A DNA stretch of 64,000 nucleotides from Hyphomicrobium sp. (GTDB taxonomy: Bacteria > Pseudomonadota > Alphaproteobacteria > Rhizobiales > Hyphomicrobiaceae). The translations under genes were made by a program, and so were the position numbers. The stretch lies in contig PERT01000011.1 of NCBI GenBank assembly GCA_002928955.1, positions 1 to 64,000 of the forward strand. Direction: 5' to 3'. Below, in pieces: positions 57,687 to 64,000 of the stretch (the first letter of the stretch is position 1; the number at the start of each line of letters is the position of its first letter). The notes below the pieces were generated by a model, which made no database searches, had not been told where the DNA came from, and saw only the letters and a program-made list of their open reading frames with translations.

Positions 57687-58322
57687 ATGCCGAAGCTCGA
57701 ATTCTGGTTCGATTTCGCGTCGACGTATTCTTATCTGTCGGCCATGCGGATCGAGCGACTTGGCCGGGACGCCGGAGTCGACATTGCCTGGCGTCCGTTC
57801 CTGTTGGGGCCAATCTTTCACGCACAAGGCTGGCCAACGTCCCCGTTCAACGTCTATCCCGCAAAAGGCCGGTACATGATCCGCGACATGGAGCGGATCT
57901 GCCGGACGCGCGGCCTGTCGTTCAAAATGCCGGCGGTGTTTCCCACGAACGGACTGGCGGCGGCTCGAATTGCCTTGATCGGCGAGGCTGACGGCTGGAT
58001 CGCGCCATTTTCGAAGGCCGTGTTCGAAGCCGGTTTTGCTCGCGGCGAAGATATCGGAGACGCATCTACCCTTTCGAAAATTTTGGCGTCAGTTTGCCCC
58101 GAAGACCAAGTATCGAGCGTGCGCGCCAGAAGTATCGAGGCGGCCAACAAGGAAAAGTTGCGCCTGCAAGGCGCTCGCGCAGTCGAACTTGGGACCTTCG
58201 GTGCACCCAGCTTTGTGTGTGCCGACGGCGAGCTGTTTTGGGGCGATGACCGATTGGAAGAAGCCTTGGTTTGGGCGCAAGTGTTGTCAACACGTATTCA
58301 TCAATTCGCCGTGTTCGAGTAG
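57687..58322 (+). CDS. DsbA-like 2-hydroxychromene-2-carboxylate isomerase family protein
   Basis: This 211-residue protein is a kappa-class glutathione-transferase-like member of the DsbA superfamily. The opening FWFDFASTYSYLSAMRIE and the WRPFLLGPIFHAQG segment match the HCCA isomerase family. The C-terminal GTFGAPSFVCADGELFWGDD is also typical. There is no CxxC redox pair, so it is not a disulphide oxidase. The natural substrate is unknown in most members. The ATG at 57687 is chosen because the family starts there. It is divergent from argG. Confidence 0.88.
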   Translation: MPKLEFWFDFASTYSYLSAMRIERLGRDAGVDIAWRPFLLGPIFHAQGWPTSPFNVYPAKGRYMIRDMERICRTRGLSFKMPAVFPTNGLAAARIALIGEADGWIAPFSKAVFEAGFARGEDIGDASTLSKILASVCPEDQVSSVRARSIEAANKEKLRLQGARAVELGTFGAPSFVCADGELFWGDDRLEEALVWAQVLSTRIHQFAVFE

Positions 58323-58374
58323 CCAAATTAAGTGTAATAATCCGATCCGGCAGCAACCATTGGAGACGAACGCC

Positions 58375-58845
58375 GTGAAGAACACGCATGTTTATGGCTT
58401 GAGCCTGACGGCTGCCGCCGTCGCACTTGGCCTTTTCGCCGCAACGGTTTCGGCTCAGGACAAGCCGGTTGTGAAACCAGCTGTCCCTGCAGCTGCACCG
58501 GCGGCACCGGCTGCTGCCAAACCAGCAGCAACGATTGCGCCTGCATCTCCGGTTGCGGCGAAGCCCGTGGAAAAGAAGGCGGCAGCGCCATCGCCATGCA
58601 AGGGCCTGGACGAACCTGCTTGCAAGGGCAAGGCCGACGCCTGCGGTTGGATCGTGCCGACCAAGATCGACGCCAAGACCGGCAAGCCAGACAAACCATA
58701 TTGCCGCAAGATCGCCGGCATCGCCAAGAAAAAGGTCGACACTCCGGCGAACAGCACGACCAAGGGTTCCGCGCCAACGCCGCCAACGGCACCTGCCAAG
58801 GGTTCTGCTCCAACCCCGCCACCAGCACCTGCCGCGAAGAAGTAA
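58375..58845 (+). CDS. Secreted Ala/Pro-rich protein
   Basis: This 156-residue protein starts at a GTG (58375) after GGAG and has a signal peptide (residues 1-24, ending SAQ). The mature part is low in complexity: an Ala/Pro/Lys region, a central Cys-containing stretch with CKGLDEPACKGKADACGW, and a C-terminal repeat of KGSAPTPP. Four Cys residues in the centre suggest disulphides. The repeats may form an extended stalk. A strong terminator follows. The sequence resembles other exported Hyphomicrobiales proteins of unknown function. Confidence 0.75.
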   Translation: MKNTHVYGLSLTAAAVALGLFAATVSAQDKPVVKPAVPAAAPAAPAAAKPAATIAPASPVAAKPVEKKAAAPSPCKGLDEPACKGKADACGWIVPTKIDAKTGKPDKPYCRKIAGIAKKKVDTPANSTTKGSAPTPPTAPAKGSAPTPPPAPAAKK

Positions 58846-58893
58846 GACCTCGTCGACTGCTACGAACCGGGCACTTGTTCAGAGGGCGAGACC

Positions 58894-58932
58894 AAGGCCG
58901 TGACAGGAACAACTCCTGTCGCGGCCTTTTTT
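58894..58932 (+). terminator. Strong Rho-independent terminator
   Basis: GGCCGTGACAGGA pairs with TCCTGTCGCGGCC across an ACAAC-type loop with one mismatch, and TTTTTTG follows. It lies about 50 bases after the stop of the secreted Ala/Pro-rich gene. Confidence 0.9.
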
Positions 58933-58968
58933 GCGTTCGAGCCAGCCATTACACAGGGTCAAGCGCCG

Positions 58969-59514
58969 TCACGTGCCGAACGGTGGGCGGCTCAGCAGCT
59001 GCCATGACCAATCGAATGCGGCTAAACCGAGCGGGGACAATGCTGCGACGACCATCGTTGCCGGCATCGGCAGCTGGACAATCTGTGCGGAGGCATGACC
59101 GCCCTCGCTGCGATAGCTGGAAAATGCCTTCTCGACCGCACATGTAACGGCCATCGCAGCGTCGACCGCAGCCACGTTCGCCTCGGCTGCAGGCCATGCG
59201 ACACTCTCCGGAACGCCGTTAGAAACCATCGCAAAAGCGGATGGCCAGGCAGCCGGGCTCAAGGTCCAAGGTGCGAACATCATCGACTGCCAAGCCCTCG
59301 TGGTGTCGTCGCCTTTCGCAAATCGGTCCGGTGCACGGTACCATGACCTCGATTCGGGCTCTGGACCGCGATTGCAGGCCGCGATGGACTTGGACCAGAA
59401 CTCGATGATCCGCTCGGCGGTCTCGAAGTATGCCTGATTAGCGGCCGTCGCATAGCCGATTGCCGCATTGGCGTAGCTGCTGGCAAACCGCGTTTGAAGC
59501 TCAGCATCGTACAT
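58969..59514 (-). CDS. Hypothetical protein, phasin-like features
   Basis: This 181-residue protein begins MYDAELQTRFASSYANAAIGY and continues with an amphipathic helix (AYFETAERIIEFWSKS). The rest is Ala-rich with a hydrophobic C-terminal part. The start region resembles phasin-type proteins, but no full match is recognised. The ATG at 59514 follows GGGAG. The frame continues upstream without conservation. It lies between a strong terminator and a palindromic repeat. Confidence 0.55.
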   Translation of the reverse strand: MYDAELQTRFASSYANAAIGYATAANQAYFETAERIIEFWSKSIAACNRGPEPESRSWYRAPDRFAKGDDTTRAWQSMMFAPWTLSPAAWPSAFAMVSNGVPESVAWPAAEANVAAVDAAMAVTCAVEKAFSSYRSEGGHASAQIVQLPMPATMVVAALSPLGLAAFDWSWQLLSRPPFGT

Positions 59515-59799
59515 TGGCTTAAACTCCCGTGGTCGGAGTAGCGCGAACAGCATCCATCTCGCGCAGTCGACGTCACTAACGACTATACTCAAAGCATAAA
59601 CGAATTGCTGCGCCGCAGCAATTTTATTTCATCGGCCAGTTCGGGCGTTGGCCCCCTATGCCAGCAGCAAGAGGCTCTGCATTGCCCCTCAGGTCTGCGG
59701 CACTTGCTGATCATCAAACGCTTACAGGTTCAGATATTTGCATCCCCTCTGAGGGCGTACCCAAACAAATGCCTGACCATCGAACAACGCGAACACCGA

Positions 59800-59882
59800 T
59801 ATGATTCTATTGCTTTTTCATGTGACATTTGGTTTCGAGTCCAGCCTCCGGCGGGGACCAGACGTCAGATGCGCTACACTAG
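59800..59882. repeat. Palindromic repeat unit B, overlapping a stop codon
   Basis: The sequence matches unit B of the two ffh-flanking composites: ATGATTCTATTGCTTTTTC, then TTTGGTTTCGAGTCCAGCC and CGGGGACCAGACGTCAGATG, ending GCGCTACACTAG. The CTA of the final CTAG is the stop codon (read on the minus strand as TAG) of the membrane-protein gene at 59879-60472. Unit A is absent. The rest of 59515-59799 shows no gene. Confidence 0.85.
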
Positions 59883-60472
59883 CTCGACTTGATGGCCAGT
59901 CCAGCAACGGACGGTTCGGCATTGCTCTTGGTCTTGAATTCGCCGCTCTTGATGTCGTGGCTGATCGGGCTTGGGCCCGATACCGGGACGCTGGTTGTCG
60001 GATGGACGGAAACCTTGGGCTTGGTGACGGGCTCGATTTCTGTTTCAGCATCACCCGCTGCGCGACCGGCGAGCATCCAGTAGGCGAGCCCGCCTGCGAA
60101 GCCGGCCGTCAGAAAAGCCTTAAACGCGTAGTTGTTCGCAATGCTGCCAGCAGCGCCGGTCTCGCTGGAGTACTGCGCCAAGAACCCCGCAAGAGCGATC
60201 GCCACGCCCGCAGTGGCAAAATACATGGGATTGCGGATACTTTGCCACTCGCCGATCACCATTGCGATCAGCGCAAAAGGCGCTGCAAAAATCGCCGAGT
60301 GCGTTGCCGCCAGCAGCGAAAGCATACCGAACGCGCCCAAACGGTCTGAAAGCGCCTGACCTGAGAGCTTCGAAAGTTCTGCGGGGGTTATGACGAAGGC
60401 CACCTTCGTCAGGCCGACGACAAGGCACGCCATGACGAAACCGGCGAGCACCCGCAACAATGTGCTGATCAT
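59879..60472 (-). CDS. Membrane protein paralogous to the gene at 60607
   Basis: This 197-residue protein has about four membrane segments, with FALIAMVIGEWQSIRNPMYF and a final TAGFAGGLAYWMLAGR. The C-terminal 50 residues are polar. The core aligns with the protein encoded at 60607-61026, which has [17 protein letters not shown] and [16 protein letters not shown]. Both lie behind rlmN. No function is known; the pattern recurs as a small membrane-protein family in Hyphomicrobiales. The stop codon is in a palindromic repeat. Confidence 0.7.
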   Translation of the reverse strand: MISTLLRVLAGFVMACLVVGLTKVAFVITPAELSKLSGQALSDRLGAFGMLSLLAATHSAIFAAPFALIAMVIGEWQSIRNPMYFATAGVAIALAGFLAQYSSETGAAGSIANNYAFKAFLTAGFAGGLAYWMLAGRAAGDAETEIEPVTKPKVSVHPTTSVPVSGPSPISHDIKSGEFKTKSNAEPSVAGLAIKSS

Positions 60473-60606
60473 GGCGTCTCCTGTTGTGCCGTTCTTATCG
60501 CTGTCGACAAGTTACAAGCTCATGATACCACGCCTCAATTGTCAATCATGCAACACTGTGACTCTACAGGCGCATGACGGTACCCGCCCCCCCCTTGTCG
60601 AGATCT

Positions 60607-61026
60607 TCAAGCCCTGCGGCCAGCGAGGAGCCAGTAGATCCAGCCCCCTGCAAAACCAGCGGTCGCACACACCTGCATAACCACTGCCTCTGGGAGTGCG
60701 GCGCTTTGGCTACCGGCGAGGACCGGAATTGCCACGAGGGCCAGGCCGCCGCCAACAATGTAGTACAGTGACGCGCGGATGCGTGCGACCTCGCCAATAA
60801 CAACCACCGCGAGTGCGGGAATCACGGTCAGTCCAGACGCCAATATGCCACCCCCGCGCACCAGCTCGATCAGAATACCGAGGCTGTCGAACGGGTCGCC
60901 GCGCCCGCTTGCGGAATGTGTGATCCTCTCGAGTCCAAGTGTCACCAGGACAAATGCGGCGACCGCGGTCGCCACGACCAGCGACAGCGGTACCACGATG
61001 ATGCGGCCAAGCGAGCGCCAGATCAC
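60607..61026 (-). CDS. Membrane protein overlapping the rlmN stop
   Basis: This 139-residue protein starts at a GTG (61026) that overlaps the TGA of rlmN by 4 bases, which indicates translational coupling. It has four hydrophobic segments and ends [18 protein letters not shown]. It is paralogous to the next gene (59879-60472), sharing the GE-x(2)-RI/SIR-type loop and the final AGFAGG-x-x-YW motif. An in-frame extension upstream is Arg-rich and lies inside rlmN. Function is unknown. Confidence 0.7.
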   Translation of the reverse strand: MIWRSLGRIIVVPLSLVVATAVAAFVLVTLGLERITHSASGRGDPFDSLGILIELVRGGGILASGLTVIPALAVVVIGEVARIRASLYYIVGGGLALVAIPVLAGSQSAALPEAVVMQVCATAGFAGGWIYWLLAGRRA

Positions 61027-62252
61027 GACGAGCGCTCGTAGCCCGGGCCTGCGGCCGGTTCGACCCGGCGATCCGACGCGCGAAGCCTTGTGCTTTCGGA
61101 CTTCAATTGCCCGCAAGCAGCAAGGATGTCGCGTCCGCGGGGTGTCCTCACGGGGCTCGCGTAACCGGCCTTGTTCACGACCTCGGCGAAACGCTCGATG
61201 GTCTCCCAGTCGGAGCACTCGTACGTCGTGCCTGGCCAGGGGTTGAACGGAATGAGGTTGATCTTGGACGGCACGCCAGACAACAGCTTTACCAGCGCGC
61301 GGGCGTCGGCCAGACTGTCGTTGACGCCCTTCAACATGACATATTCAAAGGTGATGCGCCGCGCGTTGGACACCCCTGGATAGTTGCGACAGGCGTCGAT
61401 CAGGGCCTTGATCGGGTACTTTTTGTTAATCGGGACCAACTCGTCGCGGAGCGCGTCGCGCGTGGCATGAAGCGAGATCGCAAGCATCGTGCCGCTTTCC
61501 TCGCCCCAGCGGCCGATCTCGGGCACGACGCCCGACGTCGACAGCGTTATCCGGCGTTTCGAGAGCGAAAGGCCCTCGCCGTCTGATACGACGTCCATCG
61601 CCATCTTGACGTTTTCGAAATTGTACAGCGGCTCGCCCATGCCCATGAGCACGACATTGGTGATTTTGCGATCGCCAACCGGCAACAGGCGGTCATCGCC
61701 AGGGATCGCGGCGCCTGGCCAGTCCCCGATCCGGTCGCGCGCCAGCATCACCTGCGCAACGATTTCTTCCGCCTCGAGATTGCGCACGAGACGCTGGGTG
61801 CCCGTGTGACAGAACGAGCAAGTCAGCGTGCAGCCGACCTGGCTCGATATGCACAGTGTGCCGCGCTCTGCCTCGGGAATGTAAACGGTCTCGATTTCGG
61901 GCGCCCTGGCCTCATGGCCGCGCTTCGGAAGCCTGAGTAGCCATTTGCGTGTCCCATCGATGGAAATCTGCTCGGTCACGATATCGAGCCGGTCGAGCGT
62001 GTAGCGCGCCTCGAGCCGAGCGCGGAGATCCTTCGACACATCAGTCATCATTTCGAACGATGTGACACCGCGCACATAGAGCCAGCTCCACAACTGGTTG
62101 GCGCGCATCCGGATCTGCCTGGCGGGGACGCCGACCTCTGACAGGGCGGAGGCGAGCCGGACACGGTCAAGGCCGGCGAGCGATCGTTTTGCGGCTGCAC
62201 CGGCAGGGGCGTCCGGTTCAGGATGACCGCTTTTGTCGAGGACGAGGACCAT
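61023..62252 (-). CDS. rlmN: 23S rRNA (adenine(2503)-C(2))-methyltransferase
   Basis: This 409-residue radical-SAM enzyme methylates A2503 of 23S rRNA and A37 of some tRNAs. The iron-sulphur motif CTLTCSFC gives C141, C145 and C148, and the C-terminal catalytic Cys is in [21 protein letters not shown] is the SAM-binding part. The 24-residue N-terminal extension is polar. The stop overlaps the start of a small membrane-protein gene. The annotation is secure. Confidence 0.96.
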   Translation of the reverse strand: MVLVLDKSGHPEPDAPAGAAAKRSLAGLDRVRLASALSEVGVPARQIRMRANQLWSWLYVRGVTSFEMMTDVSKDLRARLEARYTLDRLDIVTEQISIDGTRKWLLRLPKRGHEARAPEIETVYIPEAERGTLCISSQVGCTLTCSFCHTGTQRLVRNLEAEEIVAQVMLARDRIGDWPGAAIPGDDRLLPVGDRKITNVVLMGMGEPLYNFENVKMAMDVVSDGEGLSLSKRRITLSTSGVVPEIGRWGEESGTMLAISLHATRDALRDELVPINKKYPIKALIDACRNYPGVSNARRITFEYVMLKGVNDSLADARALVKLLSGVPSKINLIPFNPWPGTTYECSDWETIERFAEVVNKAGYASPVRTPRGRDILAACGQLKSESTRLRASDRRVEPAAGPGYERSS

Positions 62253-62551
62253 GAGTGCGCGAAGCCTAACAAGGGTTGCCGGATCTTTCCCGAGACTTAA
62301 TCGCGTTTGGCCGTGTGCGAAAGGCCCTCCAGTGCGCGGGGCAACGGTTGGAAGCGGGGAGACATATTGACGCTTCCTCGCGGGGCGCTGCAGGCAACTT
62401 GCGCTTCGCTCAAACTTGTGCCCGTTGTATTAACATTAAGTCTTAACGATAAAAGGGATCTGCGGGGCCGGTCTGCCCGCCCTGTTCGAGCTGCCCTCAA
62501 CATATGGCTGCGGGCGTTTGCGGCGACTGTGGGCGTAGTGAGGTTTGAGAA
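62253..62551. other. Divergent promoter region between rlmN and the FkbM gene
   Basis: These 300 bases include an AT-rich patch with the 11-base palindrome TTAAGTCTTAA. No gene is seen; open frames here have no family similarity. Confidence 0.4.
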
Positions 62552-63475
62552 ATGCGAAGATTGAAATGGTGGCTGCGGGGGCTGAGCCAGCGCATCGCGC
62601 CGCGTTTGACATTCGCCATACTGGCCAACCGGACCTGGCTGCATGAACCCGAAATCGGACTTCTTCCCCTGCTGTCGTCCTCCAACGCCCTTGCGATCGA
62701 TGCGGGCGCGAACAAGGGCGTCTACCTCTATCACTTGAGCCGGCATTTCCAGCGCGTCGTGGCGTTCGAGCCGTTGCCTGAGATGTCGGCGTTTCTGAAG
62801 GCCGCAGCTCCGCTGAATACGACCGTGCACGCCCTGGCGCTCTCGAATGCAGCGGGCGAAGCCGAAATCATGATGCCGCGAGGCTTCAACGAGCTGGCAA
62901 GCCTCGAGCCTTCGTCCGGCGCAGCCAGCAACATAGAACGCCACCGGACGCCGTTGCGCACTTTGGACAGTTTCAGCCTGAGCCCGGTGGGGTTGATCAA
63001 GATCGACGTCGAGGGGCACGAGTTCGCCGTTCTCGAAGGCGCGCGCGAGACCATTGCCCGTTACCACCCGACCATTCTGGTGGAAGTCGAGGAGCGGCAT
63101 AAGCCAGGCGGCATCGCCCGCATCCGCGGCCTGCTCGAATCGTCGGGGTACGAGGGCTACTACCTCGACGGCCCAGCACTGCGTCCGATTGCTGATTTCG
63201 ACCCAGCGCGCGACCAAGACGAAGGCAGCCTGCAGCGCTCGGTCAAGGTCGGGCGCTACATCAACAACTTCATCTATTTCGAGCGGCGGCAGGCGGCCGA
63301 GCGAGCGGCGACGATCAATCGCTGGCTGCGGATGCCGCCCCATGCGCAAACGGCGATGATCGACGATTCTGGCGGCGGGGGGCGCGTACCGGCATGGCAT
63401 GCGGCGGTTGCGGGTGGCGGACTGCGCTTTCAGAAATACAAGGGCGAAGCACGAGCCACGGCCGACAAGGTTTGA
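62552..63475 (+). CDS. FkbM-family methyltransferase
   Basis: This 307-residue protein matches the FkbM domain, a SAM-dependent methyltransferase group often linked to sugars and natural products. Motif I is AIDAGANKGVYLYHL near residue 49, followed by VVAFEPLPEM, and the family motif LIKIDVEGHEFAVLEGA is near residue 150. The C-terminal 50 residues are polar and variable. The start is the ATG at 62552. Long minus-strand frames over it are shadows. hslU is convergent. Confidence 0.88.
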   Translation: MRRLKWWLRGLSQRIAPRLTFAILANRTWLHEPEIGLLPLLSSSNALAIDAGANKGVYLYHLSRHFQRVVAFEPLPEMSAFLKAAAPLNTTVHALALSNAAGEAEIMMPRGFNELASLEPSSGAASNIERHRTPLRTLDSFSLSPVGLIKIDVEGHEFAVLEGARETIARYHPTILVEVEERHKPGGIARIRGLLESSGYEGYYLDGPALRPIADFDPARDQDEGSLQRSVKVGRYINNFIYFERRQAAERAATINRWLRMPPHAQTAMIDDSGGGGRVPAWHAAVAGGGLRFQKYKGEARATADKV

Positions 63476-63506
63476 GACTGCGTTTGGCTGGCCGGCCCTG
63501 GTGCAG

Positions 63507-64000
63507 CTAAAGAATGAACTTCGACAGATCGACGTTCTTGGCCAGCGCGCCGATCCGCGTTTGCACATAGGTGGCGTCGATTGTGATGGTGTCGCCGTTA
63601 CGATCCGATGCTTCGAACGAGATGTCGTCGAGCACGCGCTCCATCACCGTCTGCAGGCGCCGTGCGCCGATGTTCTCGACCGTGGAATTGACCTCGACCG
63701 CAGTATCGGCCAGCGCGACGATGGCGTCATCTGAGAAGGCAAGCGTCACACCCTCGGTCGCCATCAACGCGATGTACTGCTTGATGAGGCTTGCTTCCGG
63801 CTCGGTCAGAATGCGGCGCATGTCGTCACGCGAGAGCGCGCTCAGCTCCACGCGGATCGGCAGGCGGCCCTGCAGCTCGGGCAACAGGTCAGACGGCTTG
63901 GCCACATGGAAGGCGCCGGACGCGATGAACAGCACGTGGTCGGTCTTCACCGGCCCGTACTTGGTGGCGACCGTGGTGCCTTCGATCAATGGCAGCAGGT
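63507..64000 (-). CDS. hslU: ATP-dependent protease ATPase subunit HslU, 3' part
   Basis: The window ends inside this gene, so only the C-terminal 164 codons are seen. They match HslU (ClpY), the unfoldase of the HslUV protease. Recognisable parts are [20 protein letters not shown], then [12 protein letters not shown], the sensor-2-like [14 protein letters not shown], and the conserved C-terminal DLSKFIL that inserts into HslV. The upstream part with the Walker motifs lies beyond the window. hslV is expected upstream. Confidence 0.96.
   Translation of the reverse strand, partial: LLPLIEGTTVATKYGPVKTDHVLFIASGAFHVAKPSDLLPELQGRLPIRVELSALSRDDMRRILTEPEASLIKQYIALMATEGVTLAFSDDAIVALADTAVEVNSTVENIGARRLQTVMERVLDDISFEASDRNGDTITIDATYVQTRIGALAKNVDLSKFIL

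Noticed and set aside
62297-63568. A 423-codon minus-strand frame opposite the FkbM gene
   Set aside because: The plus-strand frame has clear methyltransferase motifs and this one has none.

Overview
The window looks like a chromosomal segment of a GC-rich alphaproteobacterium, most likely of the order Hyphomicrobiales (Rhizobiales). This rests on the gene content and on pairings such as map with radC, trxB followed by a LysR regulator, dapF-ftsY-yciB, gpmA with dapB, and an LpoA-like lipoprotein divergent from rsmI. Phasins, KTSC, DUF1287 and DUF4174 proteins fit the same group. I cannot name the genus. No rRNA, tRNA, CRISPR array, prophage or transposase gene was seen, so this is mostly core genome with small accessory patches.

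Layout. 1-6.1 kb: a DMT exporter, an SDR enzyme, a KTSC protein, an orphan HigA-type regulator, methionine aminopeptidase, RadC and a MipA/OmpV porin-like protein. 6.1-13.2 kb: trxB-lysR, small secreted or membrane proteins, an EF-hand protein, leuC and a PH-domain membrane protein. 13.3-18.8 kb: AlkA-type glycosylase, GluQRS, two tandem DUF1287 proteins and a small membrane protein. 18.9-25.4 kb: AEC transporter, LpoA-like lipoprotein, rsmI, hisF, cold-shock protein and an ammonium transporter. 25.7-28.4 kb: rpsP and ffh, with ffh flanked by two inverted composite repeats. 28.5-37.8 kb: EF-hand lipoprotein, PQQ-type sugar dehydrogenase, a SAM methyltransferase, dapF, ftsY, two yciB paralogues, a MarR regulator and asd. 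37.9-42.5 kb: a Cfa-like methyltransferase, a patch with an HsdR-N-type nuclease and an unknown partner, and leuB. 42.7-50.7 kb: gpmA, dapB, ppa, GNAT, a phasin, a Pif1-like helicase and small envelope proteins. 50.9-57.5 kb: a frameshifted gene remnant, typA, a J-domain protein, a Fic protein and argG. 57.6-64 kb: an HCCA-isomerase-like protein, small secreted proteins, rlmN with two paralogous membrane proteins, an FkbM methyltransferase and the 3' part of hslU, which runs off the window.

Functionally the segment joins amino-acid biosynthesis (leuB, leuC, asd, dapB, dapF, argG, hisF), protein targeting and translation (ffh, ftsY, rpsP, typA, map, gluQ, rsmI, rlmN) and a scatter of envelope proteins. 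The most unusual structure is a family of 60-100 bp palindromic intergenic repeats whose copies share GTGT- or GTGG-type ends, often completed to CTAGTG...CACTAG. Two composite copies bracket ffh in opposite orientation, and two others supply the stop codon of the neighbouring gene. Secondary points of interest are the nuclease and partner pair, the tandem operator in front of the Fic gene, the frameshifted gene next to typA, and several local departures from usual gene order.
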